Source of the DNA: Thermoplasmata archaeon
GTDB lineage: Archaea > Thermoplasmatota > Thermoplasmata > Thermoplasmatales > Thermoplasmataceae
Assembly (NCBI GenBank): GCA_021826765.1
Contig: JAKAYK010000044.1
Span: 1 to 7,263, forward strand
Direction: 5' to 3'
DNA length: 7,263 nt
Part shown: positions 6,413 to 7,263 of the stretch, in pieces
Position numbering within the stretch: the stretch's first letter is position 1
How the letters are laid out: every line of letters begins with the position of its first letter
The notes under the pieces: model-generated
Told to the model about the DNA's origin: nothing
Databases searched by the model: none
The model's input: the letters and a program-made list of their open reading frames with translations, nothing else
Position numbers and translations under genes: made by a program

Positions 6413-6419
6413 AAGGTGG
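6413..6419 (+). promoter_or_regulatory. Shine-Dalgarno site supporting a TTG start
   Basis: AAGGTGG lies just before TTG 6423. AAGGTG followed by four bases and the start codon is the same geometry as at the PUA gene (AAGGTG-N4-ATG). A weaker AGGA sits seven bases before the alternative ATG at 6447. Confidence 0.45.
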
Positions 6420-6422
6420 CTC

Positions 6423-7043
6423 TTGTTGAATACACAGGAAACCGGAATGAGATGGAATCCTGGAACAGGATTTGCCTATGCAGGAGGAATTGCAATACTT
6501 TCAATCACTGCTGCATCAGCTATGTTTCCAAATTACAGTTCGAGATATGATGCCATAAGTGATCTTGGGGGTGCAGGCACAACAACAGAACTATTCTGGA
6601 ATATCTGTGTGGTGATTGTGGGAATCCTATGGATCTGGAGTTCATACCTGTTTTTCCACATTGAGAAGAGAAAATTCAGTTCAAAATTTTTCTATCTTGC
6701 CGGAATTGGATTCATTTTAGTGGGCACTTCTCCATGGAATGTCTATCCATTCACGCATTATATCGGAGCACAACTCATATTCATCTTTGGGGTGCTGAGC
6801 TGCCTTGCAGGATCCAGAATTGCCACGGGCACAATATCTAAATTATCCATGGTTGCTGGACTTGCTTCCTTTGGTTCATACCTGTCCGGATATTTCGGGA
6901 TGTATATTATTCTGGGCCCCGGAGGGCTTGAAAGAATGGTATATTATCCCATACTACTGTGGATCATAGCTTTCGGTGGATATATTTCACATCAGTATCA
7001 GGATGTTAAAAATTTAAAGGAAGTTTCACAAACCATAAACTAA
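6423..7043 (+). CDS. DUF998-like integral membrane protein
   Basis: This 206-residue protein has about six transmembrane helices (roughly 16-36, 57-79, 88-106, 110-130, 140-163 and 172-189). The segment PNYSSRYDAISDLG after helix 1, the His in THYIGAQLIFIFG, and GGLERMVYYPILLWIIAFGGYI near the end match the DUF998 family of archaeal and bacterial membrane proteins, whose function is unknown to me. There is no signal peptide beyond the first helix. The frame opens just after a stop at 6411. Starts available are TTG 6423, TTG 6426 and ATG 6447 (198 residues). I chose TTG 6423 because AAGGTG lies four bases upstream, as at the PUA gene; ATG 6447 would give MRWNPGTGF, just ahead of helix 1, and remains possible. 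It is convergent with the 16S rRNA gene and has its own TATA box. Confidence 0.8.
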   Translation: MLNTQETGMRWNPGTGFAYAGGIAILSITAASAMFPNYSSRYDAISDLGGAGTTTELFWNICVVIVGILWIWSSYLFFHIEKRKFSSKFFYLAGIGFILVGTSPWNVYPFTHYIGAQLIFIFGVLSCLAGSRIATGTISKLSMVAGLASFGSYLSGYFGMYIILGPGGLERMVYYPILLWIIAFGGYISHQYQDVKNLKEVSQTIN

Positions 7044-7091
7044 CATTGCCATAGCCATTTTTCTGAATACCATAAGAACTTATTTCAGTTT

Positions 7092-7105
7092 AAAAAGAAT
7101 AAAAA
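7092..7105 (-). terminator. T-rich terminator downstream of 16S rRNA
   Basis: On the minus strand TTTTTATTCTTTTT begins 48 bases past the 16S 3' end. Oligo-T tracts are the usual intrinsic termination signal in archaea. Together with the convergent protein gene, it indicates that 16S transcription stops here and does not continue into 23S rRNA. Confidence 0.5.
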
Positions 7106-7153
7106 CGCAAAAGCCTGATTGAGAATATGATGATTGTCGCTTCAATTTTGTTT

Positions 7154-7263
7154 AGGAGGTGATCCATCCGCAGGTTCCCCTACGGATACCTTGTTATGAC
7201 TTAACCCTCCTCACTGACATCAGATTCGAATTTACCCAGAAGAGCAAAACCTCATCCAACACC
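7154..7263 (-). rRNA. 16S ribosomal RNA, 3' end (partial)
   Basis: The last 110 bases of 16S rRNA are present; the rest lies beyond the window. On the minus strand one sees the 3' strand of helix 44, the decoding-site stretch TTAAGTCATAACAAGG, helix 45 (CCGTAGGGGAACCTGCGG) and the anti-Shine-Dalgarno GGATCACCTCCT. The pair closing the helix-45 region is TATCCG/CGGAT rather than the common AACCG/CGGTT, a compensated A-U to U-A swap that supports a functional rRNA. The base equivalent to E. coli G1497 reads A (plus-strand T at 7197), within a highly conserved stretch. Downstream there is no tRNA-Ala or 23S gene but a terminator and a convergent protein gene, matching the unlinked rRNA genes known in Thermoplasma. 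The mature 3' end may differ by one or two bases. Confidence 0.95.

Larger units (their letters stand above)
6142..6422. other. Divergent intergenic region between secE and the DUF998-like gene
   Basis: These 281 bases hold no gene I can support. On the minus side an A/T-rich stretch with CATAAACTTTTTTAG (minus-strand reading, 6174-6188) lies 33-47 bases upstream of the secE ATG and is a weak promoter candidate. On the plus side a good TATA box is at 6341-6349. The middle (about 6200-6320) is less A/T-rich, with CTGCGCGGCTGCCCTGCAACCC near 6279-6300. I checked it by eye for tRNA, C/D-box RNA and long hairpins and found nothing convincing; an unrecognised small RNA cannot be excluded. Confidence 0.5.

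Noticed and set aside
1..7263. CRISPR arrays, insertion sequences, tRNA genes, integrase or prophage genes
   Set aside because: No regularly spaced repeats, terminal inverted repeats with a transposase, tRNA cloverleaf or mobile-element protein motifs were seen on reading both strands.

Overview
The window looks like chromosome of a thermoacidophilic archaeon of the Thermoplasmatales (Thermoplasma, Ferroplasma or 'alphabet plasma' relatives). This placement is an inference. It rests on an archaeal 16S rRNA 3' end that is not followed by 23S or tRNA genes, an archaeal-type SecE/Spt5 pair, an archaeal/eukaryotic-type tRNA methylthiotransferase, heavy use of AGG/AGA for arginine, TATA-like boxes about 27 bases before start codons, and GC content in the 40s by eye.

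Layout. (1) Bases 1-1212, plus strand: the 3' three quarters of an Old-Yellow-Enzyme/2,4-dienoyl-CoA-reductase-type flavoprotein whose start lies outside the window. (2) 1275-2510, plus: an e-MtaB-type radical-SAM tRNA methylthiotransferase behind its own promoter. (3) A short convergent spacer, then a minus-strand block: PrxQ/BCP peroxiredoxin (2620-3078, own promoter), a PUA-domain protein (3149-3610), an unrecognised 463-residue protein (3614-5005), Spt5/NusG (5005-5919) and SecE (5929-6141). Transcription runs from secE towards the peroxiredoxin. The first four genes touch, overlap or lie within 9 bases of each other and look like one operon. (4) A 281-base divergent spacer with promoters on both sides. 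(5) 6423-7043, plus: a six-helix DUF998-like membrane protein. (6) 7154-7263, minus: the last 110 bases of 16S rRNA, convergent with the membrane-protein gene, with a T-rich terminator between them.

How the genes relate: SecE (translocon) and Spt5 (transcription elongation) are a classic archaeal pair. Here Spt5 carries an extra N-terminal beta-rich domain of about 140 residues. It is translationally coupled (TGATG) to an unknown protein, which is followed at 3 bases by a PUA RNA-binding protein of the MCT-1/pre-PUA type. The operon therefore joins transcription elongation, an unknown factor and a probable RNA/ribosome-binding protein, and is the best place in the window to look for undescribed biology. 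The second most notable signal is an apparent G-to-A change at E. coli position 1497 in the 16S decoding centre.

No CRISPR array, insertion sequence, integrase, tRNA or prophage signature was seen.
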